A stretch of DNA of 64,000 bases from Dickeya dianthicola NCPPB 453 (GTDB lineage Bacteria; Pseudomonadota; Gammaproteobacteria; Enterobacterales; Enterobacteriaceae). The DNA lies in NCBI RefSeq assembly GCF_000365305.1, contig NZ_CM001841.1, positions 2,520,323 to 2,584,322 on the forward strand. The letters are read 5' to 3'. Position 1 is the first letter of the stretch. Each line of letters begins with the position of its first letter. Both the position numbers and the translations under genes were made by a program. Of the stretch, positions 16,622-26,004 are shown piece after piece. The notes under the pieces were generated by a model, which did no database searches, had not been told where the DNA came from, and saw only the letters and a program-made list of their open reading frames with translations.

Positions 16622-17305
16622 TCAGCAAGGTTGCAGCCGTCCTTCCTGTATCCACACCATGCGGTCACACATATGCTCCATCACATTGCTGTCATGGCTG
16701 ACCATAATGATGGTCATCACCTCCGTCTCCCGCCAGCGATTGAGCAAATTAAGGATGCGCGCCTGCCCGACCGTATCCAGCGCCGAGGTTGCTTCGTCCA
16801 GCAACAGCAGTTGCGGACGCAGCAGCAACGCACGCAGCAACGCCATTTGCTGACGTTGCCCGCCGGATAGTTGATGAGGGTAGTTATCCAGCAGATGACA
16901 CGGCAGGCCGACCTGTTCGGTGCCTTGCGCGAGCCGCGCATCGATATCCGTCACCCCCATCAACCGCAGCGGGTCGCTCAGCGTTTTGCGCAGACTGTGG
17001 CGCGGGTGCAACGACGCATAAGGATCCTGAAACACCATCTGTACCTGCCGGCGCAAAACCGCATCAAACGGCCGGTCAGGGTACACTGGCCGGTCGAGCA
17101 ACGTCATGCAGCCTGACCAGTGGGGGTTAAGCCCCGCCAGCGTCCATAATAGTGAGGATTTCCCGCTGCCGGACGGCCCGGCCAGCCCGAAACACGCCCC
17201 TTGCGTCACGTTGAAACTGGCGTCATGCACGACCTCATGGCGCTGGTAACCCTGCCAGTGGGCCACGCTAACCTGCTGCAGCGTCACCGCCACGGGTTCA
17301 CGCAT
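16622..17305 (-). CDS. ABC transporter ATP-binding protein (second ATPase)
   Basis: A 227-residue nucleotide-binding subunit of the DppF/OppF type. Walker A GPSGSGKSSL, Q-loop QMVFQDPYASLHPRHSL, signature LSGGQRQQMALLRALL, and Walker B LLLLDEATSALD are all intact, and the H-loop is MVSHDSNV. It lacks the C-terminal oligopeptide-transport extension common in OppF. The start at 17305 overlaps the stop of the preceding ATPase gene by eight bases (ATGCGTGA), indicating translational coupling. It pairs with the partner ATPase to power import. Confidence 0.88.
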   Translation of the reverse strand: MREPVAVTLQQVSVAHWQGYQRHEVVHDASFNVTQGACFGLAGPSGSGKSSLLWTLAGLNPHWSGCMTLLDRPVYPDRPFDAVLRRQVQMVFQDPYASLHPRHSLRKTLSDPLRLMGVTDIDARLAQGTEQVGLPCHLLDNYPHQLSGGQRQQMALLRALLLRPQLLLLDEATSALDTVGQARILNLLNRWRETEVMTIIMVSHDSNVMEHMCDRMVWIQEGRLQPC

Positions 17306-18146
17306 CACGCGGTTTCTCCGGCTTGTCCGCTGTTGTCGGCAGCGCCTGCCCGTGGGTATGCTTGCCCGGTAGGGCTTGCCACAACGCTCGGGTGTAAGGA
17401 TCCGTCGCATCCGGCAGTTGCGAGGCCGCCAGTTCATCCACCAGTTTCCCCTGACGCATCACCAGTATCCGGGCGCAATGGCGTACCACCAGCGGCAAAT
17501 CATGGCTAATCAATAAAAGCCCCATGTGATGTTCGGTCAGCAGATGATCGAGCAGCGACAACACCTGCACGCGGGTTTCCCGGTCCAGCGCAAAAGTGCG
17601 TTCATCGATAATCAACAGATCCGGCTGGGTGATCATCGCCATCGCCAGCATGACCCGCTGCGCCATGCCGCCGGAAATCTGGTGGGGATAGCACGTCAGT
17701 ACCCCGCTGGGCTCCGCCAGACCGACCGCATTAAGGCTTTCCAGCACCCGGTCGCGCCGTTCATGACGCGACAGGCTCGTGTGCAGCCGCAGCGGCTCCG
17801 CCATTTGCCAGCCGATGGTGCGCATCGGGTTAAGCGCGTGTTTCGGCCCCTGCATCACCATCGCCATACGCCGGCCGCGCCACTGCCGCCATTGCCGCGG
17901 ACTGAACCTCAGCAAGTCCTGCCCGGCCAGTTCGAGCCGTTCGGCCTGCATCCGGCATTCGGGCGGCAGCAACCCCATCAGCGCCCAGGCCAGCAGCGAT
18001 TTGCCCGCGCCGGATTCCCCCACCAGCGCCACCCGTTCGCGTCGCATGCTAAACGACAGCGGTTGCACCAGCGTTGACAGATTACCGTTATGGCGCCGAA
18101 TCGACAGATTTTTGACATCAAGCAGCCAGGGTTCAGTGTTTGTCAT
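17298..18146 (-). CDS. ABC transporter ATP-binding protein (first ATPase, altered Walker B region)
   Basis: A 282-residue DppD/OppD-type ATPase. Walker A (VGESGAGKSLLAWALMGLLP) and the signature (ISGGMAQRVMLAMAM) are intact, and the C-terminus has the family tail DPYTRALWQALPG. The Walker B/D-loop region reads LLIIDERTFALD instead of the near-invariant DEPTxALD: the catalytic Glu is kept, but the following Pro and a Thr are replaced by Arg and Phe. The Q-loop reads VMQGPKHALNP, with Gly replacing the usual Asp. Its ATG overlaps the stop of the permease gene by 14 bases. Confidence 0.88.
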   Translation of the reverse strand: MTNTEPWLLDVKNLSIRRHNGNLSTLVQPLSFSMRRERVALVGESGAGKSLLAWALMGLLPPECRMQAERLELAGQDLLRFSPRQWRQWRGRRMAMVMQGPKHALNPMRTIGWQMAEPLRLHTSLSRHERRDRVLESLNAVGLAEPSGVLTCYPHQISGGMAQRVMLAMAMITQPDLLIIDERTFALDRETRVQVLSLLDHLLTEHHMGLLLISHDLPLVVRHCARILVMRQGKLVDELAASQLPDATDPYTRALWQALPGKHTHGQALPTTADKPEKPRDA

Positions 18147-19002
18147 AACGGGGATCCAGTTTGTCGCGCAATGCGTTGCCCAGCAGATTAAAGGTCAGGC
18201 TGGTGAGGAAAATAGCCAGCCCCGGCATGGTGGCGACCCACCACTGCTCAAGCATCACACTGCTGCCTTCCGCCACCATCGCGCCCCACTCCGCCATCGG
18301 CGGCGGCGCGCCCACGCCGAGAAAACCGAGCCCGGCCGCCGCCAGGATCATGTTGCCCGGCGTCATGGCCGCTCGCGTCAACGCGCCGGGCAGGCACAAC
18401 GGCAGCACATGGCCGTACATCAGCCGCCACCCGTCGATACCCTGCATACGGGCGGCGGCCAGAAACTCGCTGTTGCGCAGCGCCATAGTCTCAGCCCGCG
18501 CCTGGCGGGCAAACTGCGGCCAGGCGGTCAACGCCAACGCCAGTGCGCCATGCAGCAATCCAGCCCCCAATACCGCCACCAGCGCCAGGGCAATCACCAG
18601 CCCCGGCAACGCCAGCATGATATCCGTCAGCCGCATCAGCAGCCGATCGACCCAGCCGCCGAGATAACCGGCGCCCACCCCTATCAGTAACCCGATGGGA
18701 ATAGTGATCACCAAAATCAGCGCCACCATCATCAGCGCCGGACGGGTGCCATAAATCACTCGCGAGAGCAGGTCGCGACCGAAGCCGTCGGTCCCCAGCC
18801 AGTGTTCCGGGCCGGGCGGCTGCAGGCGGTGCATCACATTTTGGCTATAGGGGTCAAACGGCGCCAGCCAGGGGGCGAACAACGCGATCAGCGTCAGCAG
18901 GCTCAACATCACAATGCAGACATTGAGGCTGTTCAGCACCGCGACACCGTGTGCGGGCCGGCGCGGCTGACGGTCGGTATGACATGAATGTATCCGCCTC
19001 AT
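18133..19002 (-). CDS. ABC transporter permease (DppC/OppC type)
   Basis: A 289-residue inner-membrane permease. After a short basic N-terminus, a hydrophobic segment (LNSLNVCIVMLSLLTLIALF) precedes HRLQPPGPEHWLGTDGFGRD, the conserved periplasmic motif of DppC-like proteins. Several membrane spans follow, and the EAA loop appears as EFLAAARMQGIDGWRLMYGH VLP. The start at 19002 overlaps the stop of the first permease (ATGA). Upstream in-frame ATGs lie inside the other permease gene and are not used. Confidence 0.88.
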   Translation of the reverse strand: MRRIHSCHTDRQPRRPAHGVAVLNSLNVCIVMLSLLTLIALFAPWLAPFDPYSQNVMHRLQPPGPEHWLGTDGFGRDLLSRVIYGTRPALMMVALILVITIPIGLLIGVGAGYLGGWVDRLLMRLTDIMLALPGLVIALALVAVLGAGLLHGALALALTAWPQFARQARAETMALRNSEFLAAARMQGIDGWRLMYGHVLPLCLPGALTRAAMTPGNMILAAAGLGFLGVGAPPPMAEWGAMVAEGSSVMLEQWWVATMPGLAIFLTSLTFNLLGNALRDKLDPRYDKH

Positions 19003-20039
19003 CGTGTACGGGGGTCCAGCAAAAAGATCAAGGCATCCGCCAGCGCGTTGAGCAGAATAAAACAGACGCCAATCAGCAGCGTCGCCCCCAGTACCGCCGG
19101 AATATCGGCGGCAAACAGCGCGGTGGTTAGATAACGCCCCACGCCCGGCCAGGAGAATACGGTTTCCACCAGTATCGCCCCTTCCAGCAGGCTGGCGTAA
19201 GACAGCATCAGTACCGTTACCATCACCGTCTGAATATTCGGCAGGATATGAAAAAACAGGATGCGCAGCGGACTGGCGCCCATAGCGCGGGCCAGCGTCA
19301 CGTACTCTTTGCCGCACTCTTCCAAAATAGCGGTGCGCAACATGCGGGCGATGCTGGCCATCGACACAAAGCCCAGCACGCTGGCGGGCAGCCACAGATG
19401 CGCCAGCGCGTTGCGAAACATCGCCAGGTTGCTGTTCCAGCCGCCCAGCAGCACAAACCCGGTCGGCAATTCCGCTGAATACTGATAGATATCATCGAAT
19501 CGTCCCGGCCCCGCTGACCAGTGCAGTACGGCATAAAACAGCAACAGACTCAGCAGACCTATCCAGAACACCGGCACCGAATAGCCCAACAGCGTAACGC
19601 CGCGCACCAGATAATCCAGCACCCCGCCGGGTTTCAACGCCGACAGCAGCGCCAGCGTGATGCCGCCGCCAAACCCAATCACAATCGCGCTGGTCGCCAG
19701 TTCAAAGGTCGCCGGAAAGGTGCGCAGCAAATCCTGCAGCACCGGTTGCGCAGTGGTGCGCGAGACACCGAAATCGCCCTGTAACAGCGCGGAGAGGTAG
19801 TGCCAGAATTGCAGCCACACCGGCTGGTCCAGCCCCAGTTGCTGACGTACCTGGCTGTAGGTGGCATCGCTGGCATGCTCGCCGGCGACGGGCAGGGCCT
19901 GATCAGTCGACGCCAGATGAGTTAACAGGAAGGTAAAAAACAACAGACCCAACAATGTCAGGCTCAATGAAAGGAAACCACCCAGCACTTTACCGGGACG
20001 CGCCGCGGTTCCCCATATCTGTTGATAAAATGGACTCAT
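18999..20039 (-). CDS. ABC transporter permease (DppB/OppB type)
   Basis: A 346-residue inner-membrane permease and the first gene of the operon. It has the N-terminal span LSLTLLGLLFFTFLLTHLAS, the conserved LGLDQPVWLQFWHYLSALLQGDFGVS segment in which the protein contacts the binding protein, and the EAA loop EYVTLARAMGASPLRILFFH ILPN. The C-terminus shows the family pattern ETVFSWPGVGRYLTTALFAAD. The ATG at 20039 is chosen for the family N-terminus; an in-frame ATG at 20084 is also possible, and neither has a strong ribosome binding site. Confidence 0.87.
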   Translation of the reverse strand: MSPFYQQIWGTAARPGKVLGGFLSLSLTLLGLLFFTFLLTHLASTDQALPVAGEHASDATYSQVRQQLGLDQPVWLQFWHYLSALLQGDFGVSRTTAQPVLQDLLRTFPATFELATSAIVIGFGGGITLALLSALKPGGVLDYLVRGVTLLGYSVPVFWIGLLSLLLFYAVLHWSAGPGRFDDIYQYSAELPTGFVLLGGWNSNLAMFRNALAHLWLPASVLGFVSMASIARMLRTAILEECGKEYVTLARAMGASPLRILFFHILPNIQTVMVTVLMLSYASLLEGAILVETVFSWPGVGRYLTTALFAADIPAVLGATLLIGVCFILLNALADALIFLLDPRTR

Positions 20040-20181
20040 TAACGGAGGCCTTGTTGCCGGGAGGGCAACCCCAGGTCGTGACACGTTGCCAGCATGGTAT
20101 CATCACTGCCGCTGGACTGGTATAGACAACCTCCGTCTCAGTTCGCGCTCTCGTCAGAGCCCGCGCCGCGCATGGCTGACG

Positions 20182-20859
20182 CTACGCCTGACTGGCGGAA
20201 GGGCCCAGTTGCAGTTCGCGTACCCGCTGCGCCAGCGCGCTCAGGCTTTCCTCCGCCATGCCGTAGTGTTTCAACTCCTGCTCCAGCGCGAACAGATACT
20301 GGGCGTTGGTGCCGAGCGGACCGCTGGCGCGGGCAATCAGCGGCGCAATACTCTGTATGCAGGTATCGGCTTCCAGCAGCGGATGTTCGGGGTTGGTGAC
20401 AAACACCAGCGCGGTGATCGGCGTGCCGCCCTGACAACGCAGTTCACACCATAACGGCCGGTAACAACCGGTCAGCATTTCGCGCTTCCACAGCAGTTCC
20501 AGTTCTTCACGCAGGGTGGCTTCAGGCAGCCGATAAGCCAGTCCGGTGGTTTCACCGCCGGGTTTCAGCCCCAACATGCGGCCGGGCTGGTTGTGGGTGC
20601 CGCGACCGGCGGTAAGACGCAAACAAAAGGTACGGTGCCAGCCGTTGAGCGTCGCCATACAAACTTCTTCGGCATCGAAGACCGGATTCCACATCAGCGA
20701 GCCGTAGCCGAACACCCAGACCGGGCTTTGGTCAGGACGGGATGCCAGTATGCACGCCAACGACGCCGCGCGCTGCTGCGGGGTCAGCAACAAGGCGTCA
20801 TCGATATTGCCAAACGAGGTTTTACAATCTGCTTTCTGCAAAAAATCACGCGTCAACAC
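20182..20859 (-). CDS. chaC: Glutathione-specific gamma-glutamylcyclotransferase ChaC
   Basis: A 225-residue ChaC-family enzyme expected to cleave glutathione to 5-oxoproline and Cys-Gly in the cytoplasm. The substrate-loop motif VWVFGYGSLMWNPVFDAEEV and the segments FCLRLTAGRGTHNQPGRML, ELLWKREMLTGCY and ASGPLGTNAQYLFALEQEL match E. coli ChaC (231). The start MLTRDFLQKADCKTSFG aligns with the E. coli start. It is divergent from chaA across a 570-bp AT-rich intergenic region; in E. coli the two are adjacent and co-directional (chaA-chaB-chaC). chaB is not present here. Confidence 0.92.
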   Translation of the reverse strand: MLTRDFLQKADCKTSFGNIDDALLLTPQQRAASLACILASRPDQSPVWVFGYGSLMWNPVFDAEEVCMATLNGWHRTFCLRLTAGRGTHNQPGRMLGLKPGGETTGLAYRLPEATLREELELLWKREMLTGCYRPLWCELRCQGGTPITALVFVTNPEHPLLEADTCIQSIAPLIARASGPLGTNAQYLFALEQELKHYGMAEESLSALAQRVRELQLGPSASQA

Positions 20860-21432
20860 TACCCACTGCCCTCACTAAAACGTTTTTTACTGCGCGGCGG
20901 TATCGCCTCGCCTATTCTGGCCGATCGTCAACCCGGTAATCAACGCAGGTACTGCTTATTTCTACGGCAAAATATCGTTAACCTTTACCAGAATTGTGCT
21001 AAACGATTGTGCTCAACGCTCGACGTAATAGCACCGGAGACGTCCATGAACGGTTTCGCAATGCTGTCAGACTGCGCCTTTCTTTCACATTCATGAGAAA
21101 ATGACAATCCTGTGTTATTTATGCTTTGTTTATCCTAAAAATAACAATTTATAAAAAGATAAAATGCGTTGTCATTTGATAAAAACAGTAAACAAAAAGT
21201 ACAAAATCTTTTACTATTAATCAGATAAAACATAAAGAATGAAAACACCCCATAAAAACCCGCTAAATCAGGTTACACCGGGTTTTAAGTAACAATACTT
21301 TTGGCGCCGACGGTGTCGGAAAGGCAGGGAAAAATCATCCGGGGTGAAACCGACGACGTCGTCTCAGGGCGTCAATCAACGCCCGGATGCAATAAAAACG
21401 ATTATCTTTAGACGATATAAGGAGACCCGACC
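20860..21432. other. AT-rich chaC-chaA intergenic region
   Basis: About 570 bp. The middle (about 21100-21300) is strongly AT-rich with A-tracts, of the kind bound by H-NS. An internal hairpin with T-tract (separate entry) suggests a transcript ends there. Close to chaA lie the palindrome ACGACGTCGT (about 21353-21362) and a CGTC/GACG-rich segment that may fold in the chaA leader. An AAGGAGAC ribosome binding site precedes chaA. No open reading frame is convincing. Confidence 0.5.
21255..21290 (+). terminator. Hairpin terminator inside the chaC-chaA intergenic region
   Basis: AAAACCCG and CGGGTTTT form an 8-bp stem around a 16-base loop, with T-runs on both strands, so it could stop transcripts from either side. 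No annotated gene ends here on either strand, so an unrecognised short transcript is possible. Confidence 0.5.
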
Positions 21433-22533
21433 ATGCCGACATCCTCCGACGCGGTGAAAACCCGTCACCACGAATACACCCTGATTTTTCCGTTGCTGGC
21501 GCTGCTGACGCTGACATTATGGGGCGATGCCCGCAGCCTGCCGGCCACGATTGGCATCAACCTGCTGGCGCTGGTGGGGATCCTCGCCAGCGCCTTCAGC
21601 GTGGTGCGCCACGCCGATGTGCTGGCGCATCGACTGGGAGAACCCTATGGCTCGCTGATCCTCAGCCTGTCGGTCGTGGTTCTGGAAGTCAGCCTGATTT
21701 CAGCGCTGATGGCCACCGGCGACGCCGGTCCAACGCTAATGCGCGACACCCTTTACTCTATCATCATGATCGTCAGCGGCGGTTTGGTCGGCTTCGCCCT
21801 GTTGCTGGGCGGCCGCAAATTCGCCACCCAGTACGTCAATCTGGGCGGTATCAAGCAGTATCTGATGGCAATCTTCCCGCTGGCGGTGCTGGTGCTGGTG
21901 TTTCCCGCCGCGTTGCCGGAAGGCAATTTCTCCGTGGCGCAATCCATCATCATCGCGCTGATTTCCGCCATGATGTACGGCGTATTTCTGCTGATTCAGA
22001 CCCGCACGCATCAAAGTCTGTTTGTCTACGAGCACGAAGACGAAAGCGACGATGACAACCCACACCACGGCAAACCCTCGGCGCATAGCTCCGCCTGGCA
22101 TACCGTCTGGCTGTTGGTGCATCTGGTGGCGGTGATTGGCGTCACCAAGATGGATTCGCCGCAGTTGGAAGGGTTGTTGGAGGCGATGAACGCGCCGGCC
22201 CAGTTTACCGGTTTCCTGGTGGCGCTGCTGATCCTGTCGCCGGAAGGGTTAGGCGCTATCAACGCCGTACTGCGCAATCAGGTACAACGCGCCATGAACC
22301 TGTTCTTCGGGTCGGTGCTGGCCACCATTTCGCTGACGGTACCCGCCGTCACCCTGATTGCGACCTTCACCGGCCGGACGCTGGATTTCGCGCTCGACTT
22401 GCCGCACATTGTGGTGATGCTGTCGGTGCTGGTGCTGTGCCAGATTTCGTTTTCTACCGGCCGTACCAATGTCCTAAACGGCAGCGCACATCTGGCGCTG
22501 TTCGCCGCTTATCTGATGACCATCATGCTGTAA
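21433..22533 (+). CDS. chaA: Sodium-potassium/proton antiporter ChaA
   Basis: A 366-residue inner-membrane antiporter of the CaCA superfamily, the same length as E. coli ChaA, which exchanges Na+, K+ or Ca2+ for protons at alkaline pH. About eleven hydrophobic spans are visible. The two alpha-repeat motifs are present: [20 protein letters not shown] in the first half and [20 protein letters not shown] in the second. An acidic, His-rich cytoplasmic loop ([15 protein letters not shown]) separates the halves. AAGGAGAC precedes the ATG. Confidence 0.94.
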   Translation: MPTSSDAVKTRHHEYTLIFPLLALLTLTLWGDARSLPATIGINLLALVGILASAFSVVRHADVLAHRLGEPYGSLILSLSVVVLEVSLISALMATGDAGPTLMRDTLYSIIMIVSGGLVGFALLLGGRKFATQYVNLGGIKQYLMAIFPLAVLVLVFPAALPEGNFSVAQSIIIALISAMMYGVFLLIQTRTHQSLFVYEHEDESDDDNPHHGKPSAHSSAWHTVWLLVHLVAVIGVTKMDSPQLEGLLEAMNAPAQFTGFLVALLILSPEGLGAINAVLRNQVQRAMNLFFGSVLATISLTVPAVTLIATFTGRTLDFALDLPHIVVMLSVLVLCQISFSTGRTNVLNGSAHLALFAAYLMTIML

Positions 22534-22539
22534 ACGCCT

Positions 22540-22571
22540 CCGCCGGTATCGCCGCCTTGCGATACCGGCGG
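22540..22571 (+). terminator. GC-rich hairpin downstream of chaA
   Basis: A perfect 12-bp stem (CCGCCGGTATCG / CGATACCGGCGG) with an 8-base loop, seven bases after the chaA stop. There is no T-run, so it may stabilise the mRNA end as much as terminate. Confidence 0.55.
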
Positions 22572-22816
22572 GTATTGATGCCGCGGCGGTTTATGCGACG
22601 AGCGCGTCTTCCTACCCGAAAAAACCCTTTCCATTGATTTACCGCTGGATCTGCGCCAAAAAACAGGCGTATGGTATCGGCTTTGGACTGTGCCCTACCG
22701 CGGCGGCTGCGATTTTTGTTTTCACTTCTCCGGCAACCACGACAGGCGGCACATGCCCTGGCCGTGACGGGCCGCTGTCGACCCGCCTGTTTTTCATTGT
22801 TTGGTTCTTGTTTTCC

Positions 22817-24532
22817 ATGAAATCACACCGAATTAACGGTATCAGACCGTTCAGCGCGCTGATTGAAGCCTGCTGGCGAGAAACGTACACGCTGTCGCGT
22901 TTTACCCATGATGTTATTGCCGGAATTACCGTCGGGATCATCGCTATCCCGCTGGCGATGGCGCTGGCTATCGCCAGCGGCGTGCCCCCGCAATATGGAC
23001 TTTACACGTCGGCGATCGCCGGGTTGGCGATCGCGCTGTGCGGCGGCTCCCGCTACAGCGTCTCCGGCCCCACCGCCGCGTTTGTGGTTATCCTTCATCC
23101 CGTATCCCAGCAGTTTGGTATTTCCGGCCTGCTGGTCGCCACCCTGATCTCCGGCGTATTTCTGCTGTTGATGGGCCTGTGTCGGCTGGGCCGGCTGATT
23201 GAATACATCCCTCTGCCGGTGACGCTCGGGTTTACCTCCGGCATCGCCATCACTATCGCCACCATGCAGGTAAAAGACTTTTTCGGCCTGACCATGACCA
23301 CGGTGCCGGAGCACTATGTTGAAAAAGCGGCGGCGCTGGTACAGGCGCTACCGACGCTGAACATCGGCGATACGCTGGTTGGCGCGACGACGCTGCTGGT
23401 GCTGGTAGTCTGGCCACGACTGGGCATTCGCCTGCCGGGTCACCTCCCCGCGCTACTGGCGGGCTCCGCCGTGATGGGCGTGCTGTCGCAGTTTCACATT
23501 GACGTGGCAACCATCGGCTCGCGTTTCAGCTACCTGCTGGCCGACGGCAGCCGTGGTCAGGGCATCCCGGCGATTCTGCCGCAGTTTTTATTGCCGTGGA
23601 ACATTCCCGCGCCGGACGGCCACACCATGACGCTGAGCTGGAAAAGCCTGTCCGAGCTATTGCCGGCGGCGTTTTCTATGGCGATGCTCGGCGCCATTGA
23701 ATCGCTGCTGTGTGCGGTGGTGCTGGACGGCATGACCGGGCGCAAACACCATCCCAGCAGCGAATTGATCGGGCAAGGTGTCGGCAACATGGTGGCGCCG
23801 TTCTTCGGCGGCATTACCGCCACCGCCGCCATCGCCCGCTCCGCCGCCAACGTACGCGCCGGCGCCACCTCGCCCATCGCCGCGGTCATTCATGCCCTGC
23901 TGGTGCTGTTGTCTTTGCTGGTGCTGGCGCCCTGGCTCTCTTATCTGCCGCTATCGGCAATGGCCTCGCTGCTGTTACTGGTCGCGTGGAACATGAGCGA
24001 GGCACATAAAGTGGTCGATATTCTGCGTCGTGCGCCGCGGGACGATATGCTGGTGCTGGTGCTGTGCATGGCGTTAACCGTACTGTTCGATATGGTGATT
24101 GCCATTACGGTGGGGATTGTGTTGGCGTCGTTGCTGTTCATGGGTAATGTGGCGCGCATGACGCGGCTGAGCGAGTTGCCGGGCACCATCGAGGGCCAGC
24201 GACTGGTGCTGCGCATTAACGGACCGCTGTTTTTCGCCGCGGCGGAGCGCCTGTTCAATGAACTGATGGAGCGCGCCCAACCTTACCCGACGATTATCCT
24301 GCAGTGGGACGCGGTGTCGGTGCTGGATGCCGGCGGCCTTAATGCCTTCCGCAATTTTGTGGAATTGCTGCCGCCGGAAAAACAGCTGATCATTACCGAT
24401 ATCCCGTTCCAGCCGCTCAAAACGCTGGCCCGGGCTAACGTCACGCCGATCGCCAACCGGCTAGGTTTTTACGCGACGCTGGAACAGGCGCTGGCGGAAA
24501 CCCTTCCCCATCCCGACGCGCTCGGCGCCTGA
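22817..24532 (+). CDS. dauA: SulP-family anion transporter (DauA/YchM-like)
   Basis: A 571-residue SLC26/SulP transporter; E. coli DauA (559) moves succinate and other C4-dicarboxylates. The N-terminal signature is [20 protein letters not shown] followed by [13 protein letters not shown], with about a dozen membrane spans. A STAS domain occupies the C-terminus (about 450-560: [34 protein letters not shown]). The ATG at 22817 matches the family N-terminus; the open frame runs about 180 bp further upstream without a ribosome binding site or family support. Which anion it carries is not evident. A terminator follows. Confidence 0.85.
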   Translation: MKSHRINGIRPFSALIEACWRETYTLSRFTHDVIAGITVGIIAIPLAMALAIASGVPPQYGLYTSAIAGLAIALCGGSRYSVSGPTAAFVVILHPVSQQFGISGLLVATLISGVFLLLMGLCRLGRLIEYIPLPVTLGFTSGIAITIATMQVKDFFGLTMTTVPEHYVEKAAALVQALPTLNIGDTLVGATTLLVLVVWPRLGIRLPGHLPALLAGSAVMGVLSQFHIDVATIGSRFSYLLADGSRGQGIPAILPQFLLPWNIPAPDGHTMTLSWKSLSELLPAAFSMAMLGAIESLLCAVVLDGMTGRKHHPSSELIGQGVGNMVAPFFGGITATAAIARSAANVRAGATSPIAAVIHALLVLLSLLVLAPWLSYLPLSAMASLLLLVAWNMSEAHKVVDILRRAPRDDMLVLVLCMALTVLFDMVIAITVGIVLASLLFMGNVARMTRLSELPGTIEGQRLVLRINGPLFFAAAERLFNELMERAQPYPTIILQWDAVSVLDAGGLNAFRNFVELLPPEKQLIITDIPFQPLKTLARANVTPIANRLGFYATLEQALAETLPHPDALGA

Positions 24533-24538
24533 GCGCCG

Positions 24539-24570
24539 ACCGGCCCCGCCCGCATTGTGCGGGGCCGGTT
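24539..24570 (+). terminator. Terminator after the SulP gene
   Basis: ACCGGCCCCGC pairs with GCGGGGCCGGT around a nine-base loop, followed by the imperfect pyrimidine tract TCCTTCC. It lies between two convergent genes. Confidence 0.75.
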
Positions 24571-24589
24571 CCTTCCTGCCTAAAACGGT

Positions 24590-25021
24590 TCAGCAAAGCA
24601 ATCCGGACGACGTCGCGGATCGCACCGACAAGCACTCCGCATGCTGGCTCAACGCCAGCTCATGATCGCGGCAAGCCCGCCCTATCGCCTGCAACTGCTC
24701 GCCGGACAACGCATACGGCAACCGGATGTCCAGTTCCGTCACCCCTTGCTGGCGCGCCAGCGTAATCAGACGGGAAAGATTGGTTTCATCGCTGGCCTGG
24801 GTGGACAGCACCTGCATCGCCAGCTCCAGCAGTTTATCCTTGCCGGCGGCCCCAGCCACCACCGGGGATTTGGTCACCATGCCGAAAATCGGCATTACGC
24901 CGTACAGCGCGTCGATAAAGCGCCAGCGCTTGCGGCATAGCGCGCCAAGGTACGCGGTATAATCAATGCACATCCTTTCACTTTTAGAGGAGCCCGCAGG
25001 CCCTGAATGAGCCTCTTCCAT
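24590..25021 (-). CDS. Hypothetical protein
   Basis: A 143-residue protein I do not recognise. The start at 25021 (MEEAHSGPAGSSKSERMCID) is preceded by GGAAAGGAGAAAAAGG, an excellent ribosome binding site; an internal ATG 16 codons later has a poorer one. There is no signal peptide. A mixed hydrophobic segment (ALYGVMPIFGMV) is followed by an amphipathic C-terminal half (LSRLITLARQQGVTELDIRL, LQAIGRACRDHELAL) that looks like a small alpha/beta domain, and six cysteines are present. It is divergent from rstA and convergent with the SulP gene. The strong ribosome binding site is the main reason to believe it. Confidence 0.6.
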   Translation of the reverse strand: MEEAHSGPAGSSKSERMCIDYTAYLGALCRKRWRFIDALYGVMPIFGMVTKSPVVAGAAGKDKLLELAMQVLSTQASDETNLSRLITLARQQGVTELDIRLPYALSGEQLQAIGRACRDHELALSQHAECLSVRSATSSGLLC

Positions 25022-25260
25022 CCTTTTTCTCCTTTCCGACAACCGACCGTTGGCGTCACGCCATTTCACTCAACCATTACAACGTAAAAAGGATTATTAA
25101 GGTATAGTATCTCCAATAATTGTAGAGCTATTAGGCAAAAGCAGGGACTTTTCTGCTGGCAATGCGATCCAGCGCACCCTGCGTTTACGCCGTAGCCGCC
25201 CATGCCGTCAGACGGCGCCGGCATGAGCCATAATACGCGTGCTGTTGTGAGTGAAATGTC

Positions 25261-26004
25261 ATGTATAAAGTTGTTTTTGTTGAAGATGATCCAGAAGTTG
25301 GCAAACTGATCGCCGCCTATCTGGGCAAACATGATATTGATGTGCGCATTGAGCCGCGCGGCGACAACGCGCTGGCATTCATCGAAGCACAACAGCCCGA
25401 CCTGGTGTTGCTGGATATCATGCTGCCCGGCAAAGACGGTATGACGATTTGCCGGGAGCTACGCCCGCGTTTCACCGGCCCCATCGTACTGCTCACCTCG
25501 CTCGACAGCGACATGAACCACATCCTATCGCTGGAAATGGGGGCCGATGACTATATTCTGAAAACCACGCCGCCGGCGGTATTGCTGGCGCGCTTGCGGT
25601 TGCATTTCCGTCAATACGCCACGGCGCCGCAGCCGGCGGCGGAAAAAAGCGCGCCGGGGAAAACACCGGTTCAAGTGCATAAATCGCTACACTTCGGCCT
25701 GTTGTGCATCGACCCGGTCAACCGCGACGTCACGCTGGCAGACGAAAATATCACCCTCTCCACATCGGATTTCGACCTGCTGTGGCTGCTGTCCACCCAT
25801 GCCGGGCAGATCATGGATCGTGAAGCGCTGCTCAAGGCGCTGCGCGGCGTCAGTTACGACGGGATGGACCGTAGTATCGACGTCGCCATTTCCCGCCTGC
25901 GCAAAAAACTGTACGACAATGCGCTGGAACCGGTACGCATCAAAACCATCCGCAACAAAGGTTATCTGTTCGCCCCGAATGCCTGGGAGACACTCGCACC
26001 ATGA
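25261..26004 (+). CDS. rstA: Response regulator RstA
   Basis: A 247-residue OmpR-family regulator (E. coli RstA 239). The receiver domain (1-120) has the acidic pocket in FVEDDPEVGKLIAAYLGKHD, the phospho-acceptor Asp in LDIMLPGKDGMTICRE, and the unusual but RstA-typical IVLLTSLDSDMNHILSLEMG. The winged-helix domain ends RSIDVAISRLRKKLYDN...IRTIRNKGYLF-like. RstA controls acid-stress and related genes, including asr, which lies just downstream of rstB here. The rstB ATG overlaps its stop by four bases. Confidence 0.95.
   Translation: MYKVVFVEDDPEVGKLIAAYLGKHDIDVRIEPRGDNALAFIEAQQPDLVLLDIMLPGKDGMTICRELRPRFTGPIVLLTSLDSDMNHILSLEMGADDYILKTTPPAVLLARLRLHFRQYATAPQPAAEKSAPGKTPVQVHKSLHFGLLCIDPVNRDVTLADENITLSTSDFDLLWLLSTHAGQIMDREALLKALRGVSYDGMDRSIDVAISRLRKKLYDNALEPVRIKTIRNKGYLFAPNAWETLAP

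Noticed and set aside
18133..19395. 420-residue form of the second ABC permease
   Set aside because: The first 131 codons overlap the first permease gene in another frame and are not membrane-like. The ATG at 19002, overlapping the upstream stop, is the natural start.
21300..21432. Ion-sensing riboswitch before chaA
   Set aside because: The leader contains inverted GACG/CGTC segments but lacks the conserved boxes of the manganese (yybP-ykoY) class.
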